Shown here piece after piece: positions 8,604 through 17,148 of a stretch of DNA of 64,000 bases (its first letter is position 1; each line of letters begins with the position of its first letter). The notes beneath the pieces are model-generated. The model had not been told where the DNA came from. It worked only from the letters and a program-made list of their open reading frames with translations, and did not search any database. Both the position numbers and the translations under genes were made by a program. The stretch covers positions 1 through 64,000 of the forward strand of contig NZ_JAERTY010000004.1 of NCBI RefSeq assembly GCF_016746095.1, read 5' to 3'. This DNA is from Sphingobacterium faecale (GTDB lineage Bacteria; Bacteroidota; Bacteroidia; Sphingobacteriales; Sphingobacteriaceae).

Positions 8604-10889
8604 CTAATTGTCATAAAAATCATTGATTAGATTTTGGATTTCCTGATCAGTGCTCTGAATTTTTTCAACGGCTATAGTAATAGTATTTCGACTTTCAAAC
8701 TCTAGAAGTGTTATTGAATTTCCTACACTAGTATCAAAACAATCTTGCTGTCCCCAACAACTCTTTGCATACTCAATATAACTAAGTTTCTTAACCGCAT
8801 ACCCACATATTGAGTTGCCTATTGAGAAAGGTTGATCTTGATTTAATTTATTTTTATTACAATCATCATAAGAGGCTAAGCCATTACCATCTTTAAGTCC
8901 GCCTCGACCGTCGCAAAAGGCGAGAAGTAGTTGTTCTTTTTCTGCTTTTAGAACCTTAACCAAAAGCCATATTTTTAAATGCCTAATCGCAGTAAAGTTC
9001 TCGTCTGTAATGATTGTTTCAGTTATCGGAAGTAACTCCCTTATACGATTTTTTAATGTTTCTATTATCTCCTGTTCATTGTTTAGACTAAACAAACAAA
9101 CGTAAAAATCGTCTTTTAAATAATTAAAATAAGACAGGTCTTCTTGGTTTTTCCACGAAAACCAAGCTCCCTGCATTCCCCTCGTATTATAAGGCTTAGT
9201 CAATCGACTGTTCTCCGTTAAAACTCGGTATAACCGTACGTAATTAGAAAGAGTAGAAGTATTTTGGCTCCGATCAGGGTCATAGCAATTATATAGCAAT
9301 TCAAATGTATTATATACTTCTTCTAAATAGTTATAACTGTATTCCCGCCCTTCATTTGCAATCCAAAGTGGTGTCAAATCCCCCATTAAATCGCTATGGT
9401 CTTCCCAATACTCTACCTCCGATTTGTGCTCTTTTTTTAGCAGCCGCTTTAATTGTTCATCCAACGTAAACCACTCTTTCAATTCTACATTAGCAATGCT
9501 CTTAAACAATAAAGGTTCGCTAGATTGTATTTTGAAGACAAGAACTTCTTCTTCCTTTTCCGAGAACTCGATCAACTGAACAATATGTCTCCAATCGACA
9601 TCATTACCCCGCTTACGTTTTTTGTCAAAATGATTTTTCCTTAACCGCCTAGCGAAATCAGGAAAAAATTGAGGATTAGGATATTTTTCCAAATATACAA
9701 TCAATGGTAATATCAAATCTAAATCGACATCCCTAAACCAAGAAACAGAAATACTTTCATTTTTGATTGTTTTTAAAACTTCAACAACATTCTCCGAACT
9801 GCAAAGTTCAATTGTCCGCTGAAAAGCTTTAAAATAACTGTGTATTGTAGATGGGGCTAAACTTATTTTCCAGCGGTTAACTTCAGGGTTTTCATCATTA
9901 TTTTCGTCTACTTTAGGTTGCTTAGAAAATAACTCTCGCGGATTTAAAGGATAAGCCTTTTTACTTTTCCAACTTCTCTCTTGCAACAACCGGATCTGCC
10001 AATACCATATAAAAAAGTCATTGATCCCGTCATCAGAAGTATACTCATCTTCTTTTCTATTTTGCCAAAACCACTGTTCTCGCTCTTCCCACTCTTCAGA
10101 TGCTATTCTTCGTTTTTCTTTGTCAACAATATTACCTATCAATATCGGTTTTAAATTTTCTGTTGCTGACAGTGGTTCTCCTGTCGTATTTATAATTACA
10201 AAAGTTTCTTCTCCCTGGCTTCTAGTCCCCATATCGTAATATAACAGTCCTAGTTTACTGTTGATGAATTCCCCAAACCTAGGATAATCAAAATCTAACA
10301 TTTTGTCAAATGTCTCCTCGATAGTCTCTATAGCAGCCAAAATACTTTTAATACTTGGATCGAGATCATACTCTGAGAAATACCACGAAGAAGTTCTTAT
10401 TTTAGAATGCGAACTTCCATTTTCTGACTGAAGAAAATATTGACATACCAAATCACTAAAAAAATAAAGAGTACTTTCTCTAATAGAGTATTGTAGATAA
10501 GGTAATCTATCATTTTCGAGTTCGTCATTTGAGATTAAGTTACTTTGAAAACAGTTACCGCTTCTCTTATTTATAATTCCTAAGATGAGAAACAATGTAG
10601 TCAAACGCTGTTGTCCATCACAAAGCTGAATGTGGCACTTAGGGTTCTCATAGCCATAAATCAAACCTAGGGTTAAACTATTATTCGAATTTTCTAGATA
10701 TAGCTCGATTAGATTTCCAAGAAATCCGGAAACAAGTTCGGAGTACTTCTCGGTATCTTTATTCCATGCCCTATCTCCCCAACAATAATCCCTTTGTAAA
10801 TCGGGAATAATGACTTTATTATTATTTGTAAAAAGAGTAGCCAGTGTGTATTCTTTCCCACTCTCTAATATATTATTCTGAAATACCAT
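8604..10889 (-). CDS. DUF262 (GmrSD/SspE-like NTPase) protein
   Basis: This 761-residue protein has the DUF262 signature: IPDLQRDYCWG at 28-38 and CDGQQRLTTLFLIL from about 90. DUF262 carries the DGQQR nucleotide-binding motif of GmrS and SspE. No DUF1524 HNH was found in the long C-terminal part, which is unrecognised. The start overlaps the end of the upstream DUF262-DUF1524 gene by 17 nt, so the two are translated together and may form a complex. It is very AT-rich. It may be an effector that senses modified DNA, perhaps the Ssp phosphorothioate. Confidence 0.75.
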   Translation of the reverse strand: MVFQNNILESGKEYTLATLFTNNNKVIIPDLQRDYCWGDRAWNKDTEKYSELVSGFLGNLIELYLENSNNSLTLGLIYGYENPKCHIQLCDGQQRLTTLFLILGIINKRSGNCFQSNLISNDELENDRLPYLQYSIRESTLYFFSDLVCQYFLQSENGSSHSKIRTSSWYFSEYDLDPSIKSILAAIETIEETFDKMLDFDYPRFGEFINSKLGLLYYDMGTRSQGEETFVIINTTGEPLSATENLKPILIGNIVDKEKRRIASEEWEEREQWFWQNRKEDEYTSDDGINDFFIWYWQIRLLQERSWKSKKAYPLNPRELFSKQPKVDENNDENPEVNRWKISLAPSTIHSYFKAFQRTIELCSSENVVEVLKTIKNESISVSWFRDVDLDLILPLIVYLEKYPNPQFFPDFARRLRKNHFDKKRKRGNDVDWRHIVQLIEFSEKEEEVLVFKIQSSEPLLFKSIANVELKEWFTLDEQLKRLLKKEHKSEVEYWEDHSDLMGDLTPLWIANEGREYSYNYLEEVYNTFELLYNCYDPDRSQNTSTLSNYVRLYRVLTENSRLTKPYNTRGMQGAWFSWKNQEDLSYFNYLKDDFYVCLFSLNNEQEIIETLKNRIRELLPITETIITDENFTAIRHLKIWLLVKVLKAEKEQLLLAFCDGRGGLKDGNGLASYDDCNKNKLNQDQPFSIGNSICGYAVKKLSYIEYAKSCWGQQDCFDTSVGNSITLLEFESRNTITIAVEKIQSTDQEIQNLINDFYDN

Positions 10890-12582
10890 AGTCTTTCTTA
10901 AAGCGTCTTAAAAAGTTTATTTGATTTTCTTCTATATCCTTTTTAGTCCAATCGGATTTTGAAAAAACCGCTATAGAATGAAGTAAGTTTCTACTTTTAA
11001 AACTTTCATTTACATTAAAATATATATCTTTTTTCTCAATAAATGGTTTGTCACTGAATTTTGAGTTTTCATTTTTATCCAAGAGGACTAGATTTCCAAT
11101 ACTATGTTCCGAACATTGCTCCAAAGAGTCTCTATTCAACCAACCTGCCCCGGTAGGTTCAATATCCAAGAAATTATTATTTCCATCAAAATAAGAAATC
11201 AGTTCACTTGTTTCATCTATAGAAACCTTGGAATAATAGGCTTTCGACTTAGGATGTATATGTTCAAGTGATTTATCACCGTAAATACTGAAGTCAAATT
11301 TTCTTCCCTTGTTACCAAACAACTTATTATCCTCTTCTACATTCAATCTTAAAAACTGCCTTAAAGCCAAGCTATTGTAGTTCCCATAAACAAATTCATT
11401 CGACAAATACCTTAGAGCAAGACGTGCCTTATCTTCCTTTGCGTGTTCTCCTTCTTTTAATTGTCCTTCTTTAATAATTTCCTTATGTGTCGCCCCTACA
11501 AGCCTCCATTTCGCATATTCGCTTAATTCTTCCGTATTTGACTTTTTTAAAAAGAAAAAATTAATGATATCAAAAGTATCAGTCGTACCACCTTCTGAGC
11601 ATAGTAAAGCGAGTTTCAAGTAGTTATGAGCTTTAGGTTCTTTAAGAACGTCCTCAAAAGACTTTTGTAAATGACGTAACTCTTTAAATATATCTGTAGC
11701 TGTCTTCTCATTCAGTAATTTTTTAAAATTATTAAAACTTACATCGATATTTCTAGGATTGTATTTAAAAAAATAGAACTGAAGTAAGAAACCTAACGGT
11801 TTGGTTGTACTAAAAAAATCTTGAACATCTTCCCGGTTCCACCAATATAGCCATCTATCCCACTCTCTGGCATGCCGACTCCGTTTAGATACGACTTCCC
11901 ATTCTTTTGTAATATTATCTTGATTATTATTTAAATCTTTAGCAATTGAAACAGGATTAGAAAGAGAAATCTGTCTGAGTATTTCTGCTTTTATGAGCTC
12001 TTCTGGAAGCATAATAGCCTTAGCACCATTCATCATAGTGAACGTCTTCGTTGCTTTATCAGCATCAATTACGATATATAAAATATTAACTTTTTGGAGG
12101 AGAAAATTTAAGAAAAATTGTTTATCTACTCCACTTAATGTGTTTTCTATTTGTCCAATCGCTTTTTTGAAATAGAAAACATCTTGGTTTTGATCGGCGG
12201 GGTCAAAGCTATGGTAATCAAAATTACTATCCTTTAAGTTAGAAATGAATTCTTTAGATTTCTCTCGAATGTCATAACATAAGTCAATCTTATTAAATAA
12301 GCTTATATCCAAAAACCAAAGGATAAGATATAGTGTTGTAGTACGTTGCTGCCCATCAATCAAAATGATTCGATTGTCTTCTTCGCATACTGTAACTCCC
12401 TGTAAGAAATAGTTTTTATCTCTCTGAGCTTTAATCAGGTCTACGCATAATTTTTCAACTGCGGACAAATCACCCTTTTTCTTAACTGCCCATTTAAATC
12501 CTCTTTGATAATTTGGGATTACAAATTGCTTTTTCTGTGTAAAAAAATAATCTCCAATACTTTTGAAACTTGCGTTACTCAT
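10873..12582 (-). CDS. DUF262-DUF1524 (SspE/GmrSD-like) nuclease
   Basis: The N-terminus has FVIPNYQRGFKW (about 20-31) and LIDGQQRTTTLYLIL with DGQQR at 76-80, so DUF262. The C-terminus has EHIHPK at 440-445 and IGNLVLLDKNEN at 495-506, so the DUF1524 HNH-like nuclease with its His and Asn ligands. The two-domain order is that of SspE and fused GmrSD type IV restriction factors. At 569 residues it is shorter than characterised SspE proteins. It is first in an operon with the second DUF262 gene. It is a candidate restriction partner for the Ssp modification or an independent type IV system. Confidence 0.78.
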   Translation of the reverse strand: MSNASFKSIGDYFFTQKKQFVIPNYQRGFKWAVKKKGDLSAVEKLCVDLIKAQRDKNYFLQGVTVCEEDNRIILIDGQQRTTTLYLILWFLDISLFNKIDLCYDIREKSKEFISNLKDSNFDYHSFDPADQNQDVFYFKKAIGQIENTLSGVDKQFFLNFLLQKVNILYIVIDADKATKTFTMMNGAKAIMLPEELIKAEILRQISLSNPVSIAKDLNNNQDNITKEWEVVSKRSRHAREWDRWLYWWNREDVQDFFSTTKPLGFLLQFYFFKYNPRNIDVSFNNFKKLLNEKTATDIFKELRHLQKSFEDVLKEPKAHNYLKLALLCSEGGTTDTFDIINFFFLKKSNTEELSEYAKWRLVGATHKEIIKEGQLKEGEHAKEDKARLALRYLSNEFVYGNYNSLALRQFLRLNVEEDNKLFGNKGRKFDFSIYGDKSLEHIHPKSKAYYSKVSIDETSELISYFDGNNNFLDIEPTGAGWLNRDSLEQCSEHSIGNLVLLDKNENSKFSDKPFIEKKDIYFNVNESFKSRNLLHSIAVFSKSDWTKKDIEENQINFLRRFKKDYGISE

Positions 12583-12742
12583 TTTACTACTTATATAATA
12601 ATATTTTAATTCACTTGGATACTCAATAAGGAACTTAAAACCTTAAATTCTGTTGACGCTAAAACAGCAACCATTCATGCCCTTCTAATATAAGCCGAAG
12701 ATCAACATTTATTGCTTTACAATATACGGAAAAGAAGAACTA

Positions 12743-12985
12743 TTATTGATAAATCACTTTCTCTTCTCCTTTTGAAAAAATAACACCTCGCTCGTACATC
12801 TTTTTGTATATATACTCCTGCCTGATCAAAGCCCTTTCAAATCCAGCTGCTTCATTGTGCCGCTAAATCAACCGACTGACATCTTCATCGCTGATAATGG
12901 TGTTTGTAAGAGAAAGATGTTCGTTTGGAAAGATGTGACCGTAACTGGGCGTAGGCTCTTCCGTCTTGTTAAAATCTGTATTCAT
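12743..12985 (-). pseudogene. Decayed paralogue of the small membrane protein at 13934-14266
   Basis: Reading leftward from an ATG at 12985, the segment matches the 13934-14266 gene in GHIFP-E-LSL-NTIIS and, downstream, in the R-H-N-E-A-GFER, RQEYI-KK and GVIF stretches. The copy lacks the transmembrane segment, and a glutamine codon has become TAG (12864-12866). The reading frame is otherwise intact to a TAA at 12743. The operator-like repeat at 13039 is retained upstream. The flanks 12583-12742 and 12986-13111 show no other gene. Confidence 0.75.
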
Positions 12986-13038
12986 AATGTGATATTTATA
13001 GCTTTTTGTCTGATATACAGCAAAGGTGCTCTGTGATA

Positions 13039-13055
13039 GCGACAAAGCGTGTCGC
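13039..13055. promoter_or_regulatory. Operator-like inverted repeat, WYL-1 family site 1
   Basis: GCGACA-AAGCG-TGTCGC is a perfect 6-bp inverted repeat with a 5-bp spacer. The same pattern is found at 14304, 16156 and 16200. Here it lies upstream of the decayed membrane-protein copy and, on the other side, upstream of the gene at 13112. Confidence 0.6.
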
Positions 13056-13111
13056 TCATTACATTAATTTTAAATAGTGGGTGGAATAAAAGTATTTACT
13101 ATTTTTAGGCT

Positions 13112-13522
13112 ATGATCAATGAACAAATAAATAAGCTATCGGATGAGCTCAAAAAGGTGGCAAGCTATTTTGAAGAGGCGCCTTTTGGAGGTGGTGCTAA
13201 ATTTTTAAAAGATGATATCGACCTCAGCACGATAGATAGCCCAAATGATTACCTGAAAATCATGGAGGAGATGAAAGAATTGCTACGACAATCGAGAATA
13301 TTGTTTCTCCGGAGTGTTCTCGACAAGGTATGTCTCGAGGAAAACAAGCTATACTTATTTGACTTTCCTTATCAAGCAGGTATGGCATACGATGCCGTAA
13401 TCAAACAGAATGGATCATTCTTTCTTCGTGACGAAGATGGTCATTATCGGGAGATTTTCTCAAGTGAGGAATTTGTCTCTTTTGTCGACGATCAATATTG
13501 GGAGCTCTACCAAACGGTATAG
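13112..13522 (+). CDS. Hypothetical protein, 136 aa
   Basis: This is an acidic, soluble protein with no signal or membrane segment. An N-terminal helix (INEQINKLSDELKKV) is followed by a glycine-rich turn (APFGGGAKFL) and a C-terminal half rich in aromatics (LYLFDFPYQAGMAYD, EEFVSFVDDQYWELY). The family is not recognised; immunity-like small proteins have this general look, but nothing decides it. An operator-like inverted repeat lies 57 bp upstream, so it may belong to the WYL-1 regulon. Confidence 0.6.
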   Translation: MINEQINKLSDELKKVASYFEEAPFGGGAKFLKDDIDLSTIDSPNDYLKIMEEMKELLRQSRILFLRSVLDKVCLEENKLYLFDFPYQAGMAYDAVIKQNGSFFLRDEDGHYREIFSSEEFVSFVDDQYWELYQTV

Positions 13523-13546
13523 CGTGAGCTCCCGTTTCCCCCTTTC

Positions 13547-13798
13547 CTACAAGGCAGGTGCGTGTTTTCCCTTGGCTGCGCCATTGGGGTGTCGCATGCA
13601 GGAAGCACCTGTCAAAGCTGTTAGATTACTATAGTTAGTGCCACAATACTTGCAGGTATACTGCGATTTTTCGCTGCCCTCATAGAGTTTGTGCTTGCCT
13701 TTTGCAGCACCATTAGGATGCTTCATGCAAGAAGCATTTGTAAGGCTGGATACGGAGGAATATTTAGTCCCACAGTATTCACAATAAAAATTTGCCAT
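13547..13798 (-). CDS. Small protein with two tandem C-C-C-H zinc-finger repeats
   Basis: This 83-residue protein consists of two near-identical 43-residue repeats. Each has Y-C-x2-C-GTxYS then L-T-x-ASC-M-x-HPNGAAKGKH. The putative zinc ligands are Cys6, Cys9, Cys24, His27 and Cys49, Cys52, Cys67, His70, that is C-x2-C-x14-C-x2-H. No catalytic domain is present. A nucleic-acid or protein binding role is likely from the fold. The DNA repeats are diverged enough to be an old duplication. It sits between the 136-aa gene (convergent) and the small membrane protein gene (same strand). Confidence 0.65.
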   Translation of the reverse strand: MANFYCEYCGTKYSSVSSLTNASCMKHPNGAAKGKHKLYEGSEKSQYTCKYCGTNYSNLTALTGASCMRHPNGAAKGKHAPAL

Positions 13799-13933
13799 TG
13801 AATTTATATTTGTTGTTTTATGCCTACTCTTTCTAGTTTTCGGCTTCCCTTATTACTTTTTAAAATGGATTAAAATTCATATTTCATTGTTTTATGATAT
13901 ATGTAAAAGCCGAACTATTGTTAATAATAACAA

Positions 13934-14266
13934 CTACTCCTCCTCTACCCTTTCGAAAATAACACCTAGCTCGTACATCTTTTTGTGTATATACTCCTGC
14001 CTGATCAAAGTCCTTTCAAATCCACTAGCCTCATTGTGCCGCTGAATCAACTGATCGACATCTTTATTGCTGATAATGGTGTTTGCAAGAGAAAGCTGTT
14101 CCTTTGGAAAGATGTGTCCGTGATCGGGCATCCAATGAAATGAAAGCATAAAAAATACGGCAATAACAAGGATCGTCTTGAGCCATTGCCCTACCCGATT
14201 GGGCCTATAGGCATTGTGCACGGATGGTGCTGTCTTCTCGTTTTGTTGGCTGGTGTTGGTTTCCAT
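13934..14266 (-). CDS. Small single-pass membrane protein
   Basis: This 110-residue protein has a hydrophilic N-terminus, one transmembrane helix (roughly residues 28-46, VGQWLKTILVIAVFFM) and a charged C-terminal tail with GHIFPKEQLSLANTIIS and a predicted helix. The family is not recognised. The start at 14266 is preferred over the ATG at 14296 because a TACTTTAG -7-like box lies between them on this strand. An operator-like inverted repeat (14304-14320) is just upstream of that box. A decayed paralogue is at 12743-12985. Confidence 0.6.
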   Translation of the reverse strand: METNTSQQNEKTAPSVHNAYRPNRVGQWLKTILVIAVFFMLSFHWMPDHGHIFPKEQLSLANTIISNKDVDQLIQRHNEASGFERTLIRQEYIHKKMYELGVIFERVEEE

Positions 14267-14303
14267 AATTTTAATCTGTTGTTTGCTAAAGTACAATGCC
14301 TAC

Positions 14304-14320
14304 GCGTCAAAGTATGTCGT
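14304..14320. promoter_or_regulatory. Operator-like inverted repeat, WYL-1 family site 2
   Basis: GCGTCA-AAGTA-TGTCGT is an imperfect copy of the GCGACA-N5-TGTCGC site, with the inner bases and spacing kept. It lies immediately upstream of a leftward TACTTTAG -7-like box serving the membrane protein gene, where a repressor would block the -33 region. Confidence 0.5.
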
Positions 14321-14343
14321 CGAATATCTAATTTCTATATATA

Positions 14344-15000
14344 TTAACCCGTCGTTATCATCTGCTGGCAGACGTGGCGATGTACAAGATCGAATGCCTG
14401 GTCGAGGGCCATACCATCGGGCTGCTGTCTGTGTACCAGCGCCGGGCTGTCTATTAAAATAATATTAGACTGTTCGGACAGCCATTGACGATCTAAATCT
14501 GAAAGGACACCGTAGCCTTCAAATCTAAAGGGGATACGCAATACCCAGCGAAAAGCACGGGTATAGGACTGCCTCAATAGATAGCTAACCATGGGCTCGC
14601 CCCATAATCCTGTCAAAACAGCCTCGGGGTGCATCGTTGTAAAAAGACCTGTGAGATATCTGTCATCTATATCTACCAGATTGTATTTAAGCCCTCCCTG
14701 TTCTTTAAGCTGTAGCAATAAGGATGACATACCTTCTCCAAAATAGGGAAAAGTGATATCTCCTACCTGCCACTGTATGGTAGCGGAGAATGGTACAAAC
14801 TGTACATCGGGCGGTATACTGTAATTTTCGGTATGATGAATATATGCCAACTCGTCGATTCGGTATTCCTGATACAGTAGCTGGCATATCTGTATACCAT
14901 CGCTGCCTATGCCGATGTAACGTATCTGTCCAAAATCAGGCAACCCGGCACTATCTAAATAAAACTTTATGTTCATTAACATAGATCTATATCTTATCAT
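14344..15000 (-). CDS. Degenerate FtsZ/tubulin-like protein, partner of AAA ATPase
   Basis: Aligned by eye, this 218-residue protein follows the FtsZ N-terminal domain. IRYIGIGSDGIQI (26-38) sits where FtsZ has its first glycine loop. LTGLWGEPMVSYLL (129-142) sits where FtsZ has GGGTGTG and the following helix. RIPFRFEG (155-162) matches the FtsZ KPFxFEG strand. ALDQAFDLVHRHV (198-210) matches the helix leading to the T7 loop. The protein stops there, so the C-terminal domain is missing and the GTP-binding signature is not intact. Its ATG overlaps the stop of the AAA gene (TAATG), so the two are translationally coupled. The homology call is tentative; otherwise it is an unrecognised Rossmann-like protein. 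Confidence 0.5.
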   Translation of the reverse strand: MIRYRSMLMNIKFYLDSAGLPDFGQIRYIGIGSDGIQICQLLYQEYRIDELAYIHHTENYSIPPDVQFVPFSATIQWQVGDITFPYFGEGMSSLLLQLKEQGGLKYNLVDIDDRYLTGLFTTMHPEAVLTGLWGEPMVSYLLRQSYTRAFRWVLRIPFRFEGYGVLSDLDRQWLSEQSNIILIDSPALVHRQQPDGMALDQAFDLVHRHVCQQMITTG

Positions 15001-16130
15001 TAAGCTATCTTGAATCCTACAGCTCTGTGGCTACTTACCGTGCGCTGCTGTGGCTGCTCATCCTGATGGAAAATAGCTGCCAGCGACATAGCTTCGCTGA
15101 TGTGTGTGTCGTAGCCGAGGGAATCGGAAAGGACCTGTGCTTTATCCCTGGCCAATAGCCCGAACTCGTACTGGGCGATGAGCCTGCCTTTGCGCAGGAG
15201 CGCTTTGTCCACCCGTGATAGATCGGTATTGAAAGTACAGACAAACTGTATGCCTAGGCTATCGGCCAGTAGGCCGTCGGTAAAATTGAGCAGTGCAGAT
15301 ACTGCCGACATGCCCTGCACCTCGCGGTCGATCACCAGATTCTCGGCATCTTCGATAACAAAGATGGAATTGGGGTGTTCAATAAAAAAGGTCAGTAGCT
15401 GTGGGCCTGCTAGATCCTGTGCCAACTGTACGGGTACGAAAATAACTTCTTTGTCTATGTGGTGTATGAGATGCCGTATATAGCTGGTCTTGCCGGTGCC
15501 TGGCTTGCCGTGAAGTAATACGATGCCTTTGTCTTTTTCTAAACGTAACCGCGACTGTATGATTTGATCTATATCCTTGAAATCGTCGTTATAATGACGG
15601 TCGATATCTATTTCGGGCTTTTTGATATCCATACGCTGGGTGTCGAGATCATTTCGATACTGAACCATAAAGGATACTTTGGCGTCATCGAATTTTTCTA
15701 CCTGCTGGAATTGCTGTAGTGCGTCCCATAGCTGATGGATCTGTTGTTGTGGATAGCAATGGTAATAAAAGTAGATGCTATTCCTATTAAAGTCTATGAT
15801 AAGCATAAGACCTCCCGAGATGAATAGGTATACTAAGTCGAAAGTCATCATTTTCTGCTTGTCATCGAAGGACTTTTCATAATGACAGTCGATGATCTGG
15901 CCACTAAACTGTTGTAAAAGCCAAGGCAGACATTGCGAACAATCTAAATCATGTCTTTTTTCACTGTGTGGCATCGTACCAAAATAATGGACAAAGAATC
16001 TGGAGCTTGCGATAGTCCCATAATCGCTACTCCTGATCATGCTTACTGTTGCTAAACTGATCTCTCTCTTTTCTCCAGACAGGCAGTAGGACTGCAAATC
16101 GAGCGCGTGTGGTATGTGGTTTCCTTTCAT
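15000..16130 (-). CDS. BCS1-like AAA+ ATPase
   Basis: The C-terminal half is an AAA domain: Walker A GKPGTGKT at 208-215, Walker B FVIEDAE at 257-263, sensor FVCTFNTD at 297-303 and RKGR at 313-316, the order seen in BCS1-like AAA proteins. The first ~190 residues form an unrecognised domain with two aromatic-rich strands (YFYYHCY) and no obvious membrane span. It is co-transcribed with the FtsZ-like gene and divergent from the WYL regulator, with two operator-like repeats between them. A two-protein remodelling or defence machine is a reasonable inference. Confidence 0.78.
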   Translation of the reverse strand: MKGNHIPHALDLQSYCLSGEKREISLATVSMIRSSDYGTIASSRFFVHYFGTMPHSEKRHDLDCSQCLPWLLQQFSGQIIDCHYEKSFDDKQKMMTFDLVYLFISGGLMLIIDFNRNSIYFYYHCYPQQQIHQLWDALQQFQQVEKFDDAKVSFMVQYRNDLDTQRMDIKKPEIDIDRHYNDDFKDIDQIIQSRLRLEKDKGIVLLHGKPGTGKTSYIRHLIHHIDKEVIFVPVQLAQDLAGPQLLTFFIEHPNSIFVIEDAENLVIDREVQGMSAVSALLNFTDGLLADSLGIQFVCTFNTDLSRVDKALLRKGRLIAQYEFGLLARDKAQVLSDSLGYDTHISEAMSLAAIFHQDEQPQQRTVSSHRAVGFKIA

Positions 16131-16155
16131 AATGCCACAAAGTTGGGCGGACTTC

Positions 16156-16172
16156 GCGACGACCTATGTCGT
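16156..16172. promoter_or_regulatory. Operator-like inverted repeat, WYL-1 family site 3
   Basis: GCGACG-ACCTA-TGTCGT lies about 12 bp upstream of a leftward CAACTTTG -7-like box (16138-16145) for the AAA gene. The inner core ACGAC-CTAT-GTCGT is itself a perfect inverted repeat. Confidence 0.5.
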
Positions 16173-16199
16173 GCTGAATATTTTCTTTTATTTTGGATA

Positions 16200-16234
16200 G
16201 CGACACGTATTGTCGCGATGAGGTGATATATTTG
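16200..16234 (+). promoter_or_regulatory. WYL-1 operator (site 4) and -7 box
   Basis: GCGACA-CGTAT-TGTCGC at 16200-16216 is a perfect inverted repeat. Ten bp later comes TATATTTG (16227-16234), a perfect -7 box, 23 bp before the WYL gene. The operator covers the -33 position, as expected for an autorepressor site. Confidence 0.65.
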
Positions 16235-16257
16235 TGCAACACCATTAAGAAAAAACT

Positions 16258-17148
16258 ATGGCGGAGAAAGAAACATTGATACGGCACAATCTGATTATTA
16301 ATAAGCTACGGAGAAGTCCACTGACTTGGAAGGAACTAGATGCCTACCTAAAACAGGAATCGGAAATACAGGGACTAAAGCTTGACTTTGTGCAGCGTAC
16401 CTTCCAACGTCATATAAATGATATTCTGGAGATCTATGCTGTCTCTATAAAAAGTGACCGCAGTACAAGGAGGTATTATATTGAAGCTGATGAAGGTCAT
16501 GTGGACCGATCTATGCAGGCATTTGATATCCTGAACCTGCTCCGCATGGGGGACAATAGTTCGAACGTGGTATTATTTGAACGGAGAAGGCCGATGGGAA
16601 CGGAGCATCTGGCGGGAATATTTCACGCTATACGTAACAACCTGCTCTTGAAATTTGAATATCAGAAGTATTACGAGGCGGAGGCTGAACAGCGGAAACT
16701 ACTTCCACTTGCTATAAAAGAGGCCAAGAACCGTTGGTACGTGGTGGGGCAGGATTTGGACAGAAATGCCATGCGGGTATTTGCGGTAGACAGGATGTGT
16801 AAACTGGACTTTGGTAAGAAGCAACCAGCAAGCCGCTTTGCAAAGAATGTAGAACTGTATTTTAAGAATAGTTTTGGCGTATTACTAGCTACGGAAGATC
16901 AGGAGGTAGAAGAGATCGTACTTTCGTACTCTTCATTTCAAGGTAACTATATAAAATCGATGCCGCTGCATGAGTCACAGGAGCTATTGGTCGATAATGA
17001 GGAAGAAGTCCGGGTGCGCTTGCGGCTGTATGTGACACGAGACTTGATAATGGAAATATTATCAGTTGGCGCACAGGTTAAAGTATTAGCTCCACAAAGC
17101 CTGGCTGATACTGTAAAAGCTGAACATAAAAAGGCAATAGAGCTATGA
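16258..17148 (+). CDS. WYL-domain transcriptional regulator (WYL-1)
   Basis: The N-terminus is a winged-helix-like segment (RHNLIINKLRRSPLTWKEL, then LKLDFVQRTFQRHINDI). The middle holds a WYL domain with LLPLAIKEAKNRWYVVGQD and VFAVDRM, and a WCX-like C-terminus follows. Proteins of this layout, such as BrxR and CapW, repress defence operons by binding palindromes and respond to a ligand through the WYL domain. It is divergent from the AAA gene and overlaps the cREC gene by an ATGA. A perfect inverted repeat lies over its promoter, and three related sites lie within 3.2 kb. Confidence 0.85.
   Translation: MAEKETLIRHNLIINKLRRSPLTWKELDAYLKQESEIQGLKLDFVQRTFQRHINDILEIYAVSIKSDRSTRRYYIEADEGHVDRSMQAFDILNLLRMGDNSSNVVLFERRRPMGTEHLAGIFHAIRNNLLLKFEYQKYYEAEAEQRKLLPLAIKEAKNRWYVVGQDLDRNAMRVFAVDRMCKLDFGKKQPASRFAKNVELYFKNSFGVLLATEDQEVEEIVLSYSSFQGNYIKSMPLHESQELLVDNEEEVRVRLRLYVTRDLIMEILSVGAQVKVLAPQSLADTVKAEHKKAIEL

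Noticed and set aside
12863-13045. 60-codon ORF as an intact gene
   Set aside because: Homology continues past the TAG stop, so it is part of a pseudogene, and its first 20 codons lie upstream of the likely start.
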